Assembly: GCA_023229645.1 (NCBI GenBank)
Contig: JALNYU010000016.1
Coordinates: forward strand, 21,585-85,584
DNA from: Nevskia sp.
Lineage (GTDB): Bacteria > Pseudomonadota > Gammaproteobacteria > Nevskiales > Nevskiaceae
DNA: 64,000 nucleotides
Direction of reading: 5' to 3'
The notes beneath the pieces are model-generated. The model did no database searches, had not been told where the DNA came from, and worked only from the letters and a program-made list of their open reading frames with translations. This document shows, piece after piece, positions 1-9,133 of the stretch. The position numbers and the translations under genes are program-made. Position 1 is the first letter of the stretch. The number at the start of each line of letters is the position of its first letter.

Positions 1-1
1 A

Positions 2-1054
2 AAATTTCCCGGCGCCAACTGCCGCCAGCACCGCCTGACGTTGAACCGCGCGCTGGCGTTGCCGGCGCGCTGGCTCGATGCGCTGATGCCATACCGACGC
101 GTGGCGATGCTGCTGGCGAACCGCGCCGCGTTTGCAGCGCTGGATATCCTCGTGGTGCCGGAAAAAACCAGCCTCTTGCTGCGCTCGCGCTTCGGCCTGA
201 ATGCGCTCAAATTTGTCTACACCAGCCACGGTGCCGGCGACCGCGCGGTAGGTTTCGATAAACACAGCGATAAATTCGATCTCGCGTTTATGTCCGGCCC
301 GAAAATTCGCGACCGCCTGAGTCGCGCCGGCCTCGCGCGCGACGGCGGCTACGCGATCATCGGCTATCCGAAATTCGACTTGCACGCGGTTGGGCCGCGG
401 CCGAAGTTGTTTGATAACGACCGGCCGACCGTCGTCTACAACCCGCATTTTTCGCCGTGTCTATCGTCTTGGTACCACAACGGCCGCGCGGTGCTCGAGT
501 ACTTTTATCAGTCAGACAAATACAATCTGATCTTCGCCCCGCACGTCATGCTGTTCCGGAAACGGCTGCAGATTGCGCTCGATCGTTTCAGTTTCGAACG
601 GCCCGGCGTTATTCCGGAACGGTATCGCAATTGCCCGCACATGCTGATCGATACCGGCAGCGCCCGCAGTGTTGACATGACCTACACCCGCGCCGCCGAT
701 CTCTACCTCGGCGACGTCAGCAGCCAGATCTACGAATTTCTGCACCAGCCGCGCCCCTGCTTGTTTTTGGACGCGCACAACACGCCGTGGCAGGGCGATG
801 AAAACTATAGCCATTGGCAAGCCGGGCCGGTGCTGAATGATGTCTCGCAACTCGACACCGCGTTGGCCGATGCGTTTGCCAGCCACGACCACTACCGCGC
901 TCAGCAGCAAGCGATGTTCGCCTACACGTTTGATCTCACCGAAACGCCGTCTTGCCGCCGCGCCGCTGACGCCATCGTCGCATTCGCCGCCCGGCTCTCT
1001 GCCGCCGCCACGCCGGTCACAGACCTCGGCTGCGCGGCAATCGCGCCGCCCTGA
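2..1054 (+). CDS. CDP-glycerol glycerophosphotransferase-like protein, 5' truncated by window edge
   Basis: The frame is open to the left edge with no upstream stop, so the gene is incomplete. The first possible start inside the window, a TTG at 41, is probably internal. The roughly 350 visible residues resemble the catalytic half of CDP-glycerol:glycerophosphotransferase-type (TagF-like) polymerases: an early SHGAGDR segment, a GYPKFD segment, NPHFSP, an APHVMLF strand, and a late YLGDVSSQIYEF segment followed by CLFLD. In that family such proteins move a polyol-phosphate or sugar from a CDP-activated donor onto a cell-surface glycan. The gene converges with the neighbouring glycosyltransferase, leaving 8 bp between stops. 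The substrate cannot be told from sequence. A related glycosyltransferase of unknown donor is the alternative. Confidence 0.6.
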   Translation, partial: KFPGANCRQHRLTLNRALALPARWLDALMPYRRVAMLLANRAAFAALDILVVPEKTSLLLRSRFGLNALKFVYTSHGAGDRAVGFDKHSDKFDLAFMSGPKIRDRLSRAGLARDGGYAIIGYPKFDLHAVGPRPKLFDNDRPTVVYNPHFSPCLSSWYHNGRAVLEYFYQSDKYNLIFAPHVMLFRKRLQIALDRFSFERPGVIPERYRNCPHMLIDTGSARSVDMTYTRAADLYLGDVSSQIYEFLHQPRPCLFLDAHNTPWQGDENYSHWQAGPVLNDVSQLDTALADAFASHDHYRAQQQAMFAYTFDLTETPSCRRAADAIVAFAARLSAAATPVTDLGCAAIAPP

Positions 1055-1062
1055 GTACGCCG

Positions 1063-2175
1063 TTACGAAACGAGCTGGCGTTCGCGGCGCGCGACGGCGT
1101 GCGCAGCACGGGTCAATATCGCTTGGCCGGCGCGCTGAAACGCTTCAGCGCCGAACAACGTCACTATTCGCGCGCGGCCGGCACGGCCTTGTGCCGCCGC
1201 CTGCTCCGGCGCCTGCGCCATCGCAACAATTGCGGCGGCGAGCGCGGCAACGTCGCCGACTTCGAACAAAGCGCCGGTCTGATTCGGGATAACGCTGTGC
1301 TGCATTTCGCCGACGCGCGTCGCCACCACTGGCAACGCCGCCTGCATCGCTTCGTGGGCGGCGATACAAAGCCCCTCGTGATGCGAAGGCTGAACGTAGG
1401 CGTGCAAGCTCGCGAGAAACTCATCGGGTTTGTCGGTATAGCCGGCCAATACAACGTTATCGAGCCGCGCCTCGGCGATTTGCCGCGCCAAGGCGTCGCG
1501 CTCCCGGCCTTGGCCGGCGATGATGAACTCCAGGCCGGCGGCCAGTTCTGGCTGATGATCCCGGATGAAGGCTGCGGCGGCGATCAAATCGCTAAAGTTT
1601 TTGTCCGGGTGCAAGCGCCCCAAACTGCCGATCCGAAACCGCGTGCCGGGCACCCAAGGTTTCGCGAGCGGCGCCTCGATGCGGGCGCGGAACAACGGCC
1701 AGACTTCGATTTTCGCCGGCGGAACGTCGAGCGCCGCGGCCGCGAACTCGGCAACCGTGCGGGAATCGGCAACCCAGAATTCGGTTAACCGACGGAGGCG
1801 CCGAAGTTGGAACCGATTCCACGGCTTTAGCCAGGCATTGTGCTGCCAATTGACCACCGGAATCCCGCGCAGCCAACCGGCGATGCTGCCGTAAACGCTG
1901 GCGCGGGTCAGCGAATTCCACAGTAAATCCGGCCGGTCGCGGTCGATGGCGCGCAGCAGCGCGCGGGCGGCGCCAATGAAGTCCCGGGGGTGTTCGCTCA
2001 ACAATTCCCAGCTGATCCCCGCGCGGTCTAGCCGGGCACAAGCGGTGCGGTCGCGCGGCAACAATGCCAGTACATGCACGGTGTGGCCTTCTTCGCGCAT
2101 GACGCGCACCAGCTCCGGTACCGGCAGCGCGGCGCCGGCACCGTTGAGATCGGTCAACAGGTAATGGATGCGCAC
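1063..2175 (-). CDS. Glycosyltransferase family 4 (GT-B fold)
   Basis: 370 residues with typical GT4 layout. The N-terminal Rossmann half starts MRIHYLLTDLNGAGA and contains the acceptor-side segment VNWQHNAW. The C-terminal half carries the donor-binding signature: IGSLGRLHPDKNF, an IAGQGRERDAL helix, VQPSHHEGLCIAAHEAMQAALPVVAT with the EX7E-type pair, and GALFEVGDV. Family members transfer a sugar from a nucleotide-sugar at the cytoplasmic membrane during capsule, O-antigen or exopolysaccharide assembly. The start lies 7 bp from the stop of the flippase gene, so both are probably one minus-strand transcript. Donor and acceptor are unknown. Confidence 0.85.
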   Translation of the reverse strand: MRIHYLLTDLNGAGAALPVPELVRVMREEGHTVHVLALLPRDRTACARLDRAGISWELLSEHPRDFIGAARALLRAIDRDRPDLLWNSLTRASVYGSIAGWLRGIPVVNWQHNAWLKPWNRFQLRRLRRLTEFWVADSRTVAEFAAAALDVPPAKIEVWPLFRARIEAPLAKPWVPGTRFRIGSLGRLHPDKNFSDLIAAAAFIRDHQPELAAGLEFIIAGQGRERDALARQIAEARLDNVVLAGYTDKPDEFLASLHAYVQPSHHEGLCIAAHEAMQAALPVVATRVGEMQHSVIPNQTGALFEVGDVAALAAAIVAMAQAPEQAAAQGRAGRARIVTLFGAEAFQRAGQAILTRAAHAVARRERQLVS

Positions 2176-2182
2176 CGGATTG

Positions 2183-3517
2183 TCAGGTCAGCATTAAGGC
2201 GGGACTGGGCCGCAACAGCGCCCAAGCGAGTGCGCCGACGGTCGCCGTGGCGTAGGCGATGGCATAAAGACCGGCGCCGATGATCTCGAAGCGCAGCAAT
2301 AGCAGGTACAGCATCGGCATCAACACCAGCACCGCAACGAGGCTGATGCGCAGTGTCACATACGGCTGACCGAGCGCGACCAAGCCCGAGCTGAACGGAA
2401 AGCCGAGCAGGTGTATCGTCCGCGCGAACGCGATCAGCAGCAAAATCCAGTACGCGCCCTCAAAGCCACGGCCGCCAATGGTGCGCAAAATCGCCTCGCC
2501 GAACAGCGCAAAAATCAGCATCGCGGCAAAGCCGCCGGCCATCGCGATGCCGCCGGTACGCAGCACCAACCGTTGCAGCGCGTGCCGCTCGCCACGCGCC
2601 GCGAGCAGCGCGAGTTCGGGATAAACCGTGCGCCCCAGCGCCAGTATCGGCTGCTGCAACACCATGCCGACGCGCAGCGCCAAGTGATACAGCCCGACCG
2701 CAGCCGGGTTCAGCACGGCGCCAACGGCGAGCGGCGTGATGCGATTCACCGCATCAGTCACACTCATATCAACGTTGTTGGTCACCAGAAACTTCCAGAT
2801 GCCGGGATGCGCGCCGGTCACGCCGGCCGGCCAGCGCCAAACGCCCGCCAGCAAGCCGCGCTTGGCCATTTCGCGCAGCGCCAAAACCCAGTCGATCAGG
2901 CCTTCGGCAATCGAACCCATCAGCCAGGCGATCAGAAAGCCGGACAAACCCGCCCCGCTCCACCAAGCAATGCTGGCGCCGATCAAGCGCACGATCGGCC
3001 CGGCCACTTGCTGGCTGGATAGCAGATCAAACCGTCCGAACAGATTCAGCACGCCGGACGCGGTGTTGTGCATATTGGCGAAAATCGCGAACGCGTACAG
3101 CGCCGCCAAACCGGCGTATTCATCGCGCCAACCAAACCAACGCCCGGCCCAATGCGAAAGGCCGGCGGAGATCGCAATCGCCAGCACGCCGCTACTTAAC
3201 TCGACCAAGGTGGTAAACGCAAATAGGCGCTGAAAGCCGGCGTTATCGCCATCGAGCAAACGCGCGCCGCCGTAGCGAACAATCGTATGCCAGCCCTGCA
3301 GCACCAAGCAGCTGCCGAGCAGTACGGTATAGAAACTGATCAGCACCAATACGCCGTAATCCGCTGGGCCGAGCGCGCGGGTAACCTGCGCCAGATAAAT
3401 CACGCTAATCAAACCGGCCGCGATTTTGCCGCTGAGCAGCTTGCCAGCGTTCACGTACACCCGCCGCAGCGGGCTCGTCGTTGTTACCGGCTGGGCATCC
3501 GGCTCCGCCGCGCTCAT
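2183..3517 (-). CDS. Polysaccharide flippase (Wzx/MATE-like, O-antigen transporter family)
   Basis: About 444 residues with roughly twelve hydrophobic segments. It opens with a cytoplasmic N-terminus followed by LLSGKIAAGLISVIYLAQVTRALGPADYG, here read only as the family hallmark (short N-terminal helix, then a LGPxxYG turn). Members export lipid-linked oligosaccharide units across the inner membrane. The chosen ATG at 3517 has a GGCGG stretch five bases upstream; a GTG at 3523 is possible. It is the first gene of a two-gene minus-strand unit with the GT4 gene, which supports surface glycan assembly. No polymerase is present in the window. Confidence 0.82.
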   Translation of the reverse strand: MSAAEPDAQPVTTTSPLRRVYVNAGKLLSGKIAAGLISVIYLAQVTRALGPADYGVLVLISFYTVLLGSCLVLQGWHTIVRYGGARLLDGDNAGFQRLFAFTTLVELSSGVLAIAISAGLSHWAGRWFGWRDEYAGLAALYAFAIFANMHNTASGVLNLFGRFDLLSSQQVAGPIVRLIGASIAWWSGAGLSGFLIAWLMGSIAEGLIDWVLALREMAKRGLLAGVWRWPAGVTGAHPGIWKFLVTNNVDMSVTDAVNRITPLAVGAVLNPAAVGLYHLALRVGMVLQQPILALGRTVYPELALLAARGERHALQRLVLRTGGIAMAGGFAAMLIFALFGEAILRTIGGRGFEGAYWILLLIAFARTIHLLGFPFSSGLVALGQPYVTLRISLVAVLVLMPMLYLLLLRFEIIGAGLYAIAYATATVGALAWALLRPSPALMLT

Positions 3518-3523
3518 CGGCAC

Positions 3524-3798
3524 CGCCCGGTCTGCGGCATGGCAAGCCGCTGCGCGCGCAGCGCAGCGCCTAGGCCGCCTGTATTCGTCACGAAAGAAAT
3601 TTGCTCGGCCGCCCGTGTGATCAACGTTCTATTTCCTGCAGCGCCGAACTACAAGCCACACGCCGCGTGCGGCTATTTCAGCAGAGGTTTCTTAGGTGCG
3701 GCTTAGGATCGGTTACACCTACGCTGAACCATCGCCAATTGAGCATAACGCGCCGCCCATCACGGCGCTGCAGCTAAAAAAAACGGAATCGATACGAA
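3524..3798. other. Intergenic region between divergent flippase and NACHT genes
   Basis: No coding sequence is supported here. On the minus strand a weak promoter-like pair (TTGTAG, 17 bases, TAGAAC, near 3655-3627) could drive the flippase operon, but matches to consensus are poor. Plus-strand open frames here are out-of-phase shadows with no recognisable protein. Confidence 0.4.
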
Positions 3799-3819
3799 GG
3801 CTTTGAGCGCTCAGAAGCC
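3799..3819. repeat. Inverted repeat upstream of the NACHT-WD40 gene
   Basis: A perfect 10-base palindrome TGAGCGCTCA (3804-3813) is flanked by GGCTT and AAGCC arms with one unpaired base. It lies 40 bp upstream of the predicted -35 box, without a T-run on either side, so an operator is more likely than a terminator. Confidence 0.5.
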
Positions 3820-3830
3820 CTCGATTTCCA

Positions 3831-3856
3831 AATACAACTCAATACAACCAATACAA
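3831..3856 (+). promoter_or_regulatory. Three phased AATACAA direct repeats
   Basis: AATACAA occurs at 3831-3837, 3841-3847 and 3850-3856, so the copies are 10 and 9 bp apart, about one helical turn. The block ends 2 bp before the predicted -35 hexamer. The spacing suits a side-by-side regulator site, or a curved AT-rich activating element, for the downstream defence-like gene. The binding protein is unknown. Confidence 0.55.
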
Positions 3857-3858
3857 TA

Positions 3859-3888
3859 TTGACTCGTGCCTCATCTTCCGATTAGGCT
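3859..3888 (+). promoter_or_regulatory. Predicted sigma-70 promoter of the NACHT-WD40 gene
   Basis: TTGACT at 3859-3864 matches the -35 consensus in five of six positions. A weaker -10 (TAGGCT, 3883-3888) follows after 18 bp. Transcription would start near 3895, about 30 bp before the chosen ATG at 3927. Confidence 0.5.
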
Positions 3889-3926
3889 AGCCCGGCACGT
3901 TGCGTAGCCCCAGATCGGAGCCGCCG

Positions 3927-6900
3927 ATGGTTAAAAATCCAGGAATCCCGCTGAATCGCCCCCGCGCGCGCAATGCGCTAAATCGCGTCATGCCGTCGCT
4001 AACGCCAGCCGTTCAAGGGCTCGCAACGCGGCTGCTTGAGCTGCTCGACGACGATGGCACGGTATCCGTCCAAACCGTGCACCAGACCTTATTCCCGATG
4101 GCGCGCACCAAGAGCGCCAGCGCGATGCTGTCCAAGCTATTGGGCACTGTTGCGGAGGCTGCCCAAAAGCAGAACCTCGCGATAGGCTACGACTACGTCG
4201 GCGCAAAAAACGCCACTATCGCCAATAGACGCCTAGCTTTCACCGGGCCAGCTCCGGGACTTACGCCAGATCTCGAAGGACTTGCCCACCTGCCCGGCGA
4301 TGAGTTGATTCCCGGCCAGCTCGGCACCGTGCTCGTCGGCGAGCGCTATATCGCGCTGATGACGTTTAACGACAACGAGTTCGCTGCCGTCCGCAACGCA
4401 TTCTGGGCAAACAAAAAAAGCGCACCGCCTACCGCCTCAAAAAACGGGGTTCGCGTCGATGAACTCGGCGTATTCAGCGGCTTGCGGGTACTGCACTACC
4501 ACAGCGGCCAAACCAACCGTGAATCTCAGCGCGCCGCCGAAGCGCTGCGCGCGGCCTACCAGCCCCTGGCGATCATCGCCGTCGGCATTGCCTTCGGCGC
4601 CGACGCCGAAAAACAACGGCTAAGCCAAGTGTTGGTCTCAAAGTACATCATCGATTACGAAGTGGGCAAAGTGCACCGCAATGGTCAGATCACGCCGCGC
4701 GGTGCGCGGCCCAAGGCCTCGCGCAATTTGCTCGATGCACTAGGCGCGCTTGACCAACGCCAGAAAAATGGGCCGAGCCGCGCCATTTGGCCGGAACTGC
4801 TATTCGGCGGCCTGCTTAGCGGCGAGAAATTGCTCGACAATTACAACTACCGCGAATCGCTAAAAATGCTGGCCGGGCAACAAGACGACATCGTCGGCGG
4901 TGAAATGGAAGCAGTTGGCGTCCACACCGCGCTGGACGGCCACCCGACGCACTGGGTAGTCATTAAAGCGATCTGCGACTGGGGCGATGGCAGCAAAGGC
5001 AAAGACACCCAACGCCGGCAAAAAGACGCCGCCGCCAACGCCGCGCAGGTGGTCCGGGCCTTACTTGAGCACGGCGCGCTGTATCCCAGCCCGGGCGAAG
5101 ATTCCAGCACGCGGCCCGGCCAAAACCGCCACGTGTCGATCGAAGAACGGGCGCTGCTCGACAACTTCGACCCCGGCCACCTCATCCGCGACCAACAAGG
5201 CCTCCTAACCACCCTCAAAACCGATACTGGAAACGCGCCTGAGGAATCCAACGCGCTGCACGTCAATGCCTTCGAGGACCTCAACGCCTGGCTTGCCGAC
5301 GCCGACGGCAAACCGCTGTACGCGCTGCTCGGCGAATACGGCATGGGCAAAACCACCACCTGCCAGCGCCTCGCGTGTGACCTACAACAGCGCCGCGAGC
5401 ACGGCGAATCAGCGCCGATTCCGCTGTACTTCGATCTGCGCAAAGTCGAGCGCCTTTTCGCGGCCATTCCGCAAATGCCCGAAGGCCGGGTGCCAACGCT
5501 AAAAGAAGCGATAGAAGACTGCCTGAAAAACGGGTATCTACACGAAGGTGGCGAACCGCCCACTTACGACGAAGTGCTGAGCGCGATCGATACCGGCGCG
5601 CTCGTCATCTTCGATGGCCTCGACGAAGTGCTATCGCGCCTGACCGATGCCCAAGGCCTGCGCTTCACCGCCAACCTGCTCAAAGTGCTGCCGGAAGCCG
5701 CAGCGCGGCGCAGTCAACACAGCGGCCCTGCGGCGGCCGCCCCGCGCGTGCTGCTGTCTTGCCGCACGCAATTTTTTCGCAATCTGTCCGAACAAAATAA
5801 TCACCTGACCGGCGAACACCGTGGCGCGCAACAGGCCACGCAATACCGCGCGGTTGTGCTCGCGCCGTTCAGCGACGCGCAAATTTTGGCCTATCTGGAC
5901 GCGCTCTTTCCGCAAGCCGATACCGCTGCGCTGCTCCGCCAGATCGAATCCGTGCACAACCTGCGCGAACTCGCCGGCCGGCCGTTCACGCTGAAACTCG
6001 TTGCCCAATTTTTGCCGCGCATCGAGCACTGGCGCGCGCAGGGCCGGCCCGTCACCGGCGTGACGCTGTATCGGGAAGTGGCGCAGGAATGGCTGATCCG
6101 CGACAAGGAAAAACAAAGCTTCCAGCCGGAAGACAAAATGCAGCTTGCCGGCGACCTCGCCGCCGAACTGTGGCGCGCGCAGCAACGCGGCCTGAGCGCG
6201 CGCGCGTTAGAAGACTGGTTGGACCGCTGGCTCGCCGCCCAGCCGCCGCACGCCAGCTTTTTGCGGAAACCGCGCGAACTGCTGCACGAAGACCTGCGCA
6301 ATTCGACGTTTTTGCGCCGTATCGACGGCGCAAACGCCACCGACAGCCGTTTCGAGTTCGCCCACACTTCGTTGCAGGAGTTTTTCCTCGCCGATTACCT
6401 CTTCCGCGCGCTCAACGCCGCAGCGGCGGATCGCAACGCCTGGGCGCTGCCGCGAGTCAGCGACGAAACCCTAGATTTTCTCGGCCAGATGTTGGCCGAG
6501 CAGGGGCCAGATAGCACAGCGCTGGCGCGGCTTTCCGGCTGGCGCGCGCCCTACCTGGCCGGCGCCAGCGAGCTACAACTGCGCTATGCGCTACGCGCCG
6601 CCGGCCGCGGCTGGCCACTGCCGATTACGGCGGGCATGGATCTGCGCGGCGCTGATCTCACCGAAAGCGATTTCGGCAGCGCCACGGAAGCAATTGCCGC
6701 CGAAAGCCAGCACCGCATACCCAGCTTCAGCCAAGCCGATTTCCGCGGCGCGGTACTGCGCCGCTGCCGCTTTTGGAATTTGAACCTGGAGGGCGCCCGG
6801 TTCGAGAACGCCATCGCCAACCAAGCGGAATTTCTAAGCTGCCGAGCTGCGCGCGCGCAATGGGCCGGCGCCGACCTCGCCGGCGCCATTTTCCGCAATA

Positions 6901-8714
6901 GCGATTTCGGCACTGCAGCTGTCGCCAGCACTTGGCACGGCGTGAATCTGGAATCGATCCGGTTTATCCGCTGCGTCGGCGCGCCAACCGCGCCGACCGC
7001 AATCCCAGCGGATGCCGCGCTGGTGCTGGCACAGGGCCACTCAGAGGCGGTTACCGGCTGCGCCTGGTCGCCCGACGGCCACGCCATCGTCTCCGCCAGC
7101 GGGGACACCACCCTGCGGATCTGGGATGCCGAGACCGGCGCCTGCCGCAGCGTCTTGCGCGGTCATGAAAACAGAGTTACCGGCTGCGCTTGGTCGCCCG
7201 ACGGCCACGCCATCGTCTCCGCCAACGAGGACAAAACCCTCCGGATCTGGGATCCCGAGACCGGCGCCTGCCGCAGCGTCTTGCGCGGTCATGAAAACAC
7301 GGTTACCGCCTGCGCTTGGTCGCCCGACGGCCACGCCATCGTCTCCGCCAACGAGGACAAAACCCTGCGGATCTGGGATGCCGAGACCGGCGCCTGCCGC
7401 AGCGTCTTGCGCGGTCATGAAAACACGGTTACCGCCTGCGCTTGGTCGCCCGACGGCCACGCCATCGTCTCCGCCAACGAGGACAAAACCCTCCGGATCT
7501 GGGACCCCGAGACCGGCGCCTGCCGCAGCGTCTTGCCCGGTCATGAAGGCGGGGTTACCGCCTGCGCTTGGTCGCCCGACAGCCACGCCATCGTCTCCGC
7601 CAGCGAGGACAAAACCCTGCGGATCTGGGAGGCCGAGACCGGCGCCTGCCGCAGCGTCTTGCGCGGTCATGAACACATGGTTACCGCCTGCGCCTGGTCG
7701 CCCGACGGCCACGCCATCGTCTCCGCCAGCTGGGACACCACCCTGCGGATCTGGGAGGCCGAGACCGGCGCCTGCCGCAGCGTCTTGCGTGGTCATAAAC
7801 ACATAGTTACCGCCTGCGCCTGGTCGCCCGACAGCCACGCCATCGTCTCCGCCAGCTTCGACAAAACCCTGCGGATCTGGGAGGCCGAAACCGGCGCTTG
7901 CCGCAGCGTCTTACCCGGTCATGAAGACAGAGTTATCGCCTGCGCTTGGTCGCCCGACGGCCACGCCATCGTCTCCGCCAGCTTCGACAGGACCCTGCGG
8001 ATCTGGGACCCCGAGACCGGCGCCTGCCGCAGCATCTTGCGTGGTCATGAAGACATAGTTATCGCCTGCGCTTGGTCGCCCGACGGCCACGCCATCGTCT
8101 CCGCCAGCTGGGACAAAACCCTGCGGATCTGGGATGCCGAGACCGGCGCCTGCCGCAGCGTCTTGCGTGGTCATGAACGCATAGTTACCGCCTGCGCTTG
8201 GTCGCCCGACGGCCACGCCATCGTCTCTGCCAGCAGGGACAAAACCCTGCGGATCTGGGACGCCGAAACCGGCGCCTGCCGCCGCGTCTTGCGCGGTCAT
8301 GAAAACTGGGTTACCGCCTGCGCCTGGTCGCCCGACGGCCACGCCATCGTCTCCGCCAGCTTCGACAGGACCCTGCGGATCTGGGATGCCGAGACCGGCG
8401 CCTGCCGCAGCGTCTTGCGTGGTCATGAAAGCTGGGTTTCTGCCTGCGCCTGGCCTCCCGACGGCCACGCCATCGTCTCTGCCAGCAGGGACAAAACCCT
8501 GCGGATCTGGGATGCCAACACCGGCATTTGCCTGCTGGCGCTCATCGCGGGCCGCGCGGACGGCGCCGCTGCTTGGCGGCCCGCGCGGAATCAATTGCTA
8601 TATTGCGAGGGCACGGCGTGGCGCGATCTGGCGTGGTCCGGCCGCGGCACCGATGGCAGACTGGACCGCTGGCCACTGGAATGGCAGCTGCCGCCTGCCG
8701 CAGTGGGCGCCTAG
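3927..8714 (+). CDS. NLR-like protein: phosphorylase domain, NACHT NTPase, pentapeptide repeats, 12 WD40 repeats
   Basis: 1,595 residues from ATG 3927, which has GGAG six bases upstream; an in-frame TTG at 3900 lacks this. Residues 1-110 are unrecognised. Residues ~140-390 look like the nucleoside phosphorylase/nucleosidase superfamily: IIAVGIAFG near 217, GGEMEAVG near 324-331, and CDWGDGS near 350 supplying the usual purine-binding Asp. Residues ~460-830 form a NACHT NTPase: Walker A GEYGMGKT (469-476), Walker B DGLDE (563-567), sensor-like LLSCRT, and the terminal FAHTSLQEFFLADYL. Residues 904-1010 hold pentapeptide repeats (LRGADLTESDF). Residues 1037-1540 are twelve WD40 repeats, then a degenerate tail. 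Fungal and bacterial NLR/STAND proteins with this order are immune or incompatibility receptors, so I infer ligand sensing by WD40, NTP-driven assembly and nucleotide or nucleoside degradation by the effector. No partner gene is adjacent. Confidence 0.88.
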   Translation: MVKNPGIPLNRPRARNALNRVMPSLTPAVQGLATRLLELLDDDGTVSVQTVHQTLFPMARTKSASAMLSKLLGTVAEAAQKQNLAIGYDYVGAKNATIANRRLAFTGPAPGLTPDLEGLAHLPGDELIPGQLGTVLVGERYIALMTFNDNEFAAVRNAFWANKKSAPPTASKNGVRVDELGVFSGLRVLHYHSGQTNRESQRAAEALRAAYQPLAIIAVGIAFGADAEKQRLSQVLVSKYIIDYEVGKVHRNGQITPRGARPKASRNLLDALGALDQRQKNGPSRAIWPELLFGGLLSGEKLLDNYNYRESLKMLAGQQDDIVGGEMEAVGVHTALDGHPTHWVVIKAICDWGDGSKGKDTQRRQKDAAANAAQVVRALLEHGALYPSPGEDSSTRPGQNRHVSIEERALLDNFDPGHLIRDQQGLLTTLKTDTGNAPEESNALHVNAFEDLNAWLADADGKPLYALLGEYGMGKTTTCQRLACDLQQRREHGESAPIPLYFDLRKVERLFAAIPQMPEGRVPTLKEAIEDCLKNGYLHEGGEPPTYDEVLSAIDTGALVIFDGLDEVLSRLTDAQGLRFTANLLKVLPEAAARRSQHSGPAAAAPRVLLSCRTQFFRNLSEQNNHLTGEHRGAQQATQYRAVVLAPFSDAQILAYLDALFPQADTAALLRQIESVHNLRELAGRPFTLKLVAQFLPRIEHWRAQGRPVTGVTLYREVAQEWLIRDKEKQSFQPEDKMQLAGDLAAELWRAQQRGLSARALEDWLDRWLAAQPPHASFLRKPRELLHEDLRNSTFLRRIDGANATDSRFEFAHTSLQEFFLADYLFRALNAAAADRNAWALPRVSDETLDFLGQMLAEQGPDSTALARLSGWRAPYLAGASELQLRYALRAAGRGWPLPITAGMDLRGADLTESDFGSATEAIAAESQHRIPSFSQADFRGAVLRRCRFWNLNLEGARFENAIANQAEFLSCRAARAQWAGADLAGAIFRNSDFGTAAVASTWHGVNLESIRFIRCVGAPTAPTAIPADAALVLAQGHSEAVTGCAWSPDGHAIVSASGDTTLRIWDAETGACRSVLRGHENRVTGCAWSPDGHAIVSANEDKTLRIWDPETGACRSVLRGHENTVTACAWSPDGHAIVSANEDKTLRIWDAETGACRSVLRGHENTVTACAWSPDGHAIVSANEDKTLRIWDPETGACRSVLPGHEGGVTACAWSPDSHAIVSASEDKTLRIWEAETGACRSVLRGHEHMVTACAWSPDGHAIVSASWDTTLRIWEAETGACRSVLRGHKHIVTACAWSPDSHAIVSASFDKTLRIWEAETGACRSVLPGHEDRVIACAWSPDGHAIVSASFDRTLRIWDPETGACRSILRGHEDIVIACAWSPDGHAIVSASWDKTLRIWDAETGACRSVLRGHERIVTACAWSPDGHAIVSASRDKTLRIWDAETGACRRVLRGHENWVTACAWSPDGHAIVSASFDRTLRIWDAETGACRSVLRGHESWVSACAWPPDGHAIVSASRDKTLRIWDANTGICLLALIAGRADGAAAWRPARNQLLYCEGTAWRDLAWSGRGTDGRLDRWPLEWQLPPAAVGA
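7035..8546 (+). repeat. Twelve tandem 126-bp repeats encoding 42-residue WD40 units
   Basis: The period is exactly 126 bp from 7035 to 8546. The frame CAWSPDGHAIVSA...LRIWD..TGACRSVL is almost invariant. Differences cluster at the residues after each GH (SEA, ENR, ENT, ENT, EGG, EHM, KHI, EDR, EDI, ERI, ENW, ESW), at the residue before the conserved Asp (G, E, E, E, E, W, F, F, W, R, F, R), and at D/E-A/P before ETG. Units 3 and 4 share both the ENT and the E variants, showing recent duplication. Confidence 0.95.
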
Positions 8715-8975
8715 CCAGCAAGGTTTGCGCGATAAGCCAACGCGCTGTTATTGCGCAGCGCCATTACGAGGCGGCAGGCGCTACCACACCCCGCGTGGCG
8801 GCCAAACGCACCGACACCGGTTTAATAGGCCCGCCGAGAAAAGCACAAGAATTTGCTACAGAAAAGCGCCTGCTGCGCTGCGCCGAAGCGCTTCGCCGCG
8901 CCTAAAACCGGCGCCGGGAGCCCTGGCAGCTAAGGCGCTGGCAGCCGATGGCGACCGCGCGCTTAATAGAAAAAT

Positions 8976-9055
<80 letters not shown>

Positions 9056-9078
9056 TGAAACCTTGAAACTTGTCAGCC

Positions 9079-9084
9079 ATTGTA
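9079..9084 (-). promoter_or_regulatory. -10 box of tRNA-Pro promoter
   Basis: TACAAT on the minus strand lies 26 bp upstream of the mature tRNA 5' end and is followed by a GC-rich stretch. No convincing -35 hexamer is seen at the right distance. Confidence 0.45.
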
Positions 9085-9133
9085 CCCCGCGCCGCAGCCC
9101 GACGCGAAAACTTTAGCCTTTACGCGGCTACGG

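Noticed and set aside
7035..8546. CRISPR-like tandem array
   Set aside because: Units are 126 bp without unique spacers and lie fully inside a reading frame.
7041..8594. Long minus-strand open frames opposite the WD40 repeats
   Set aside because: They repeat with the same 126-bp period, give low-complexity Gly/Ala/Asp protein and have no start signals; they exist because the repeat units lack antisense stops.
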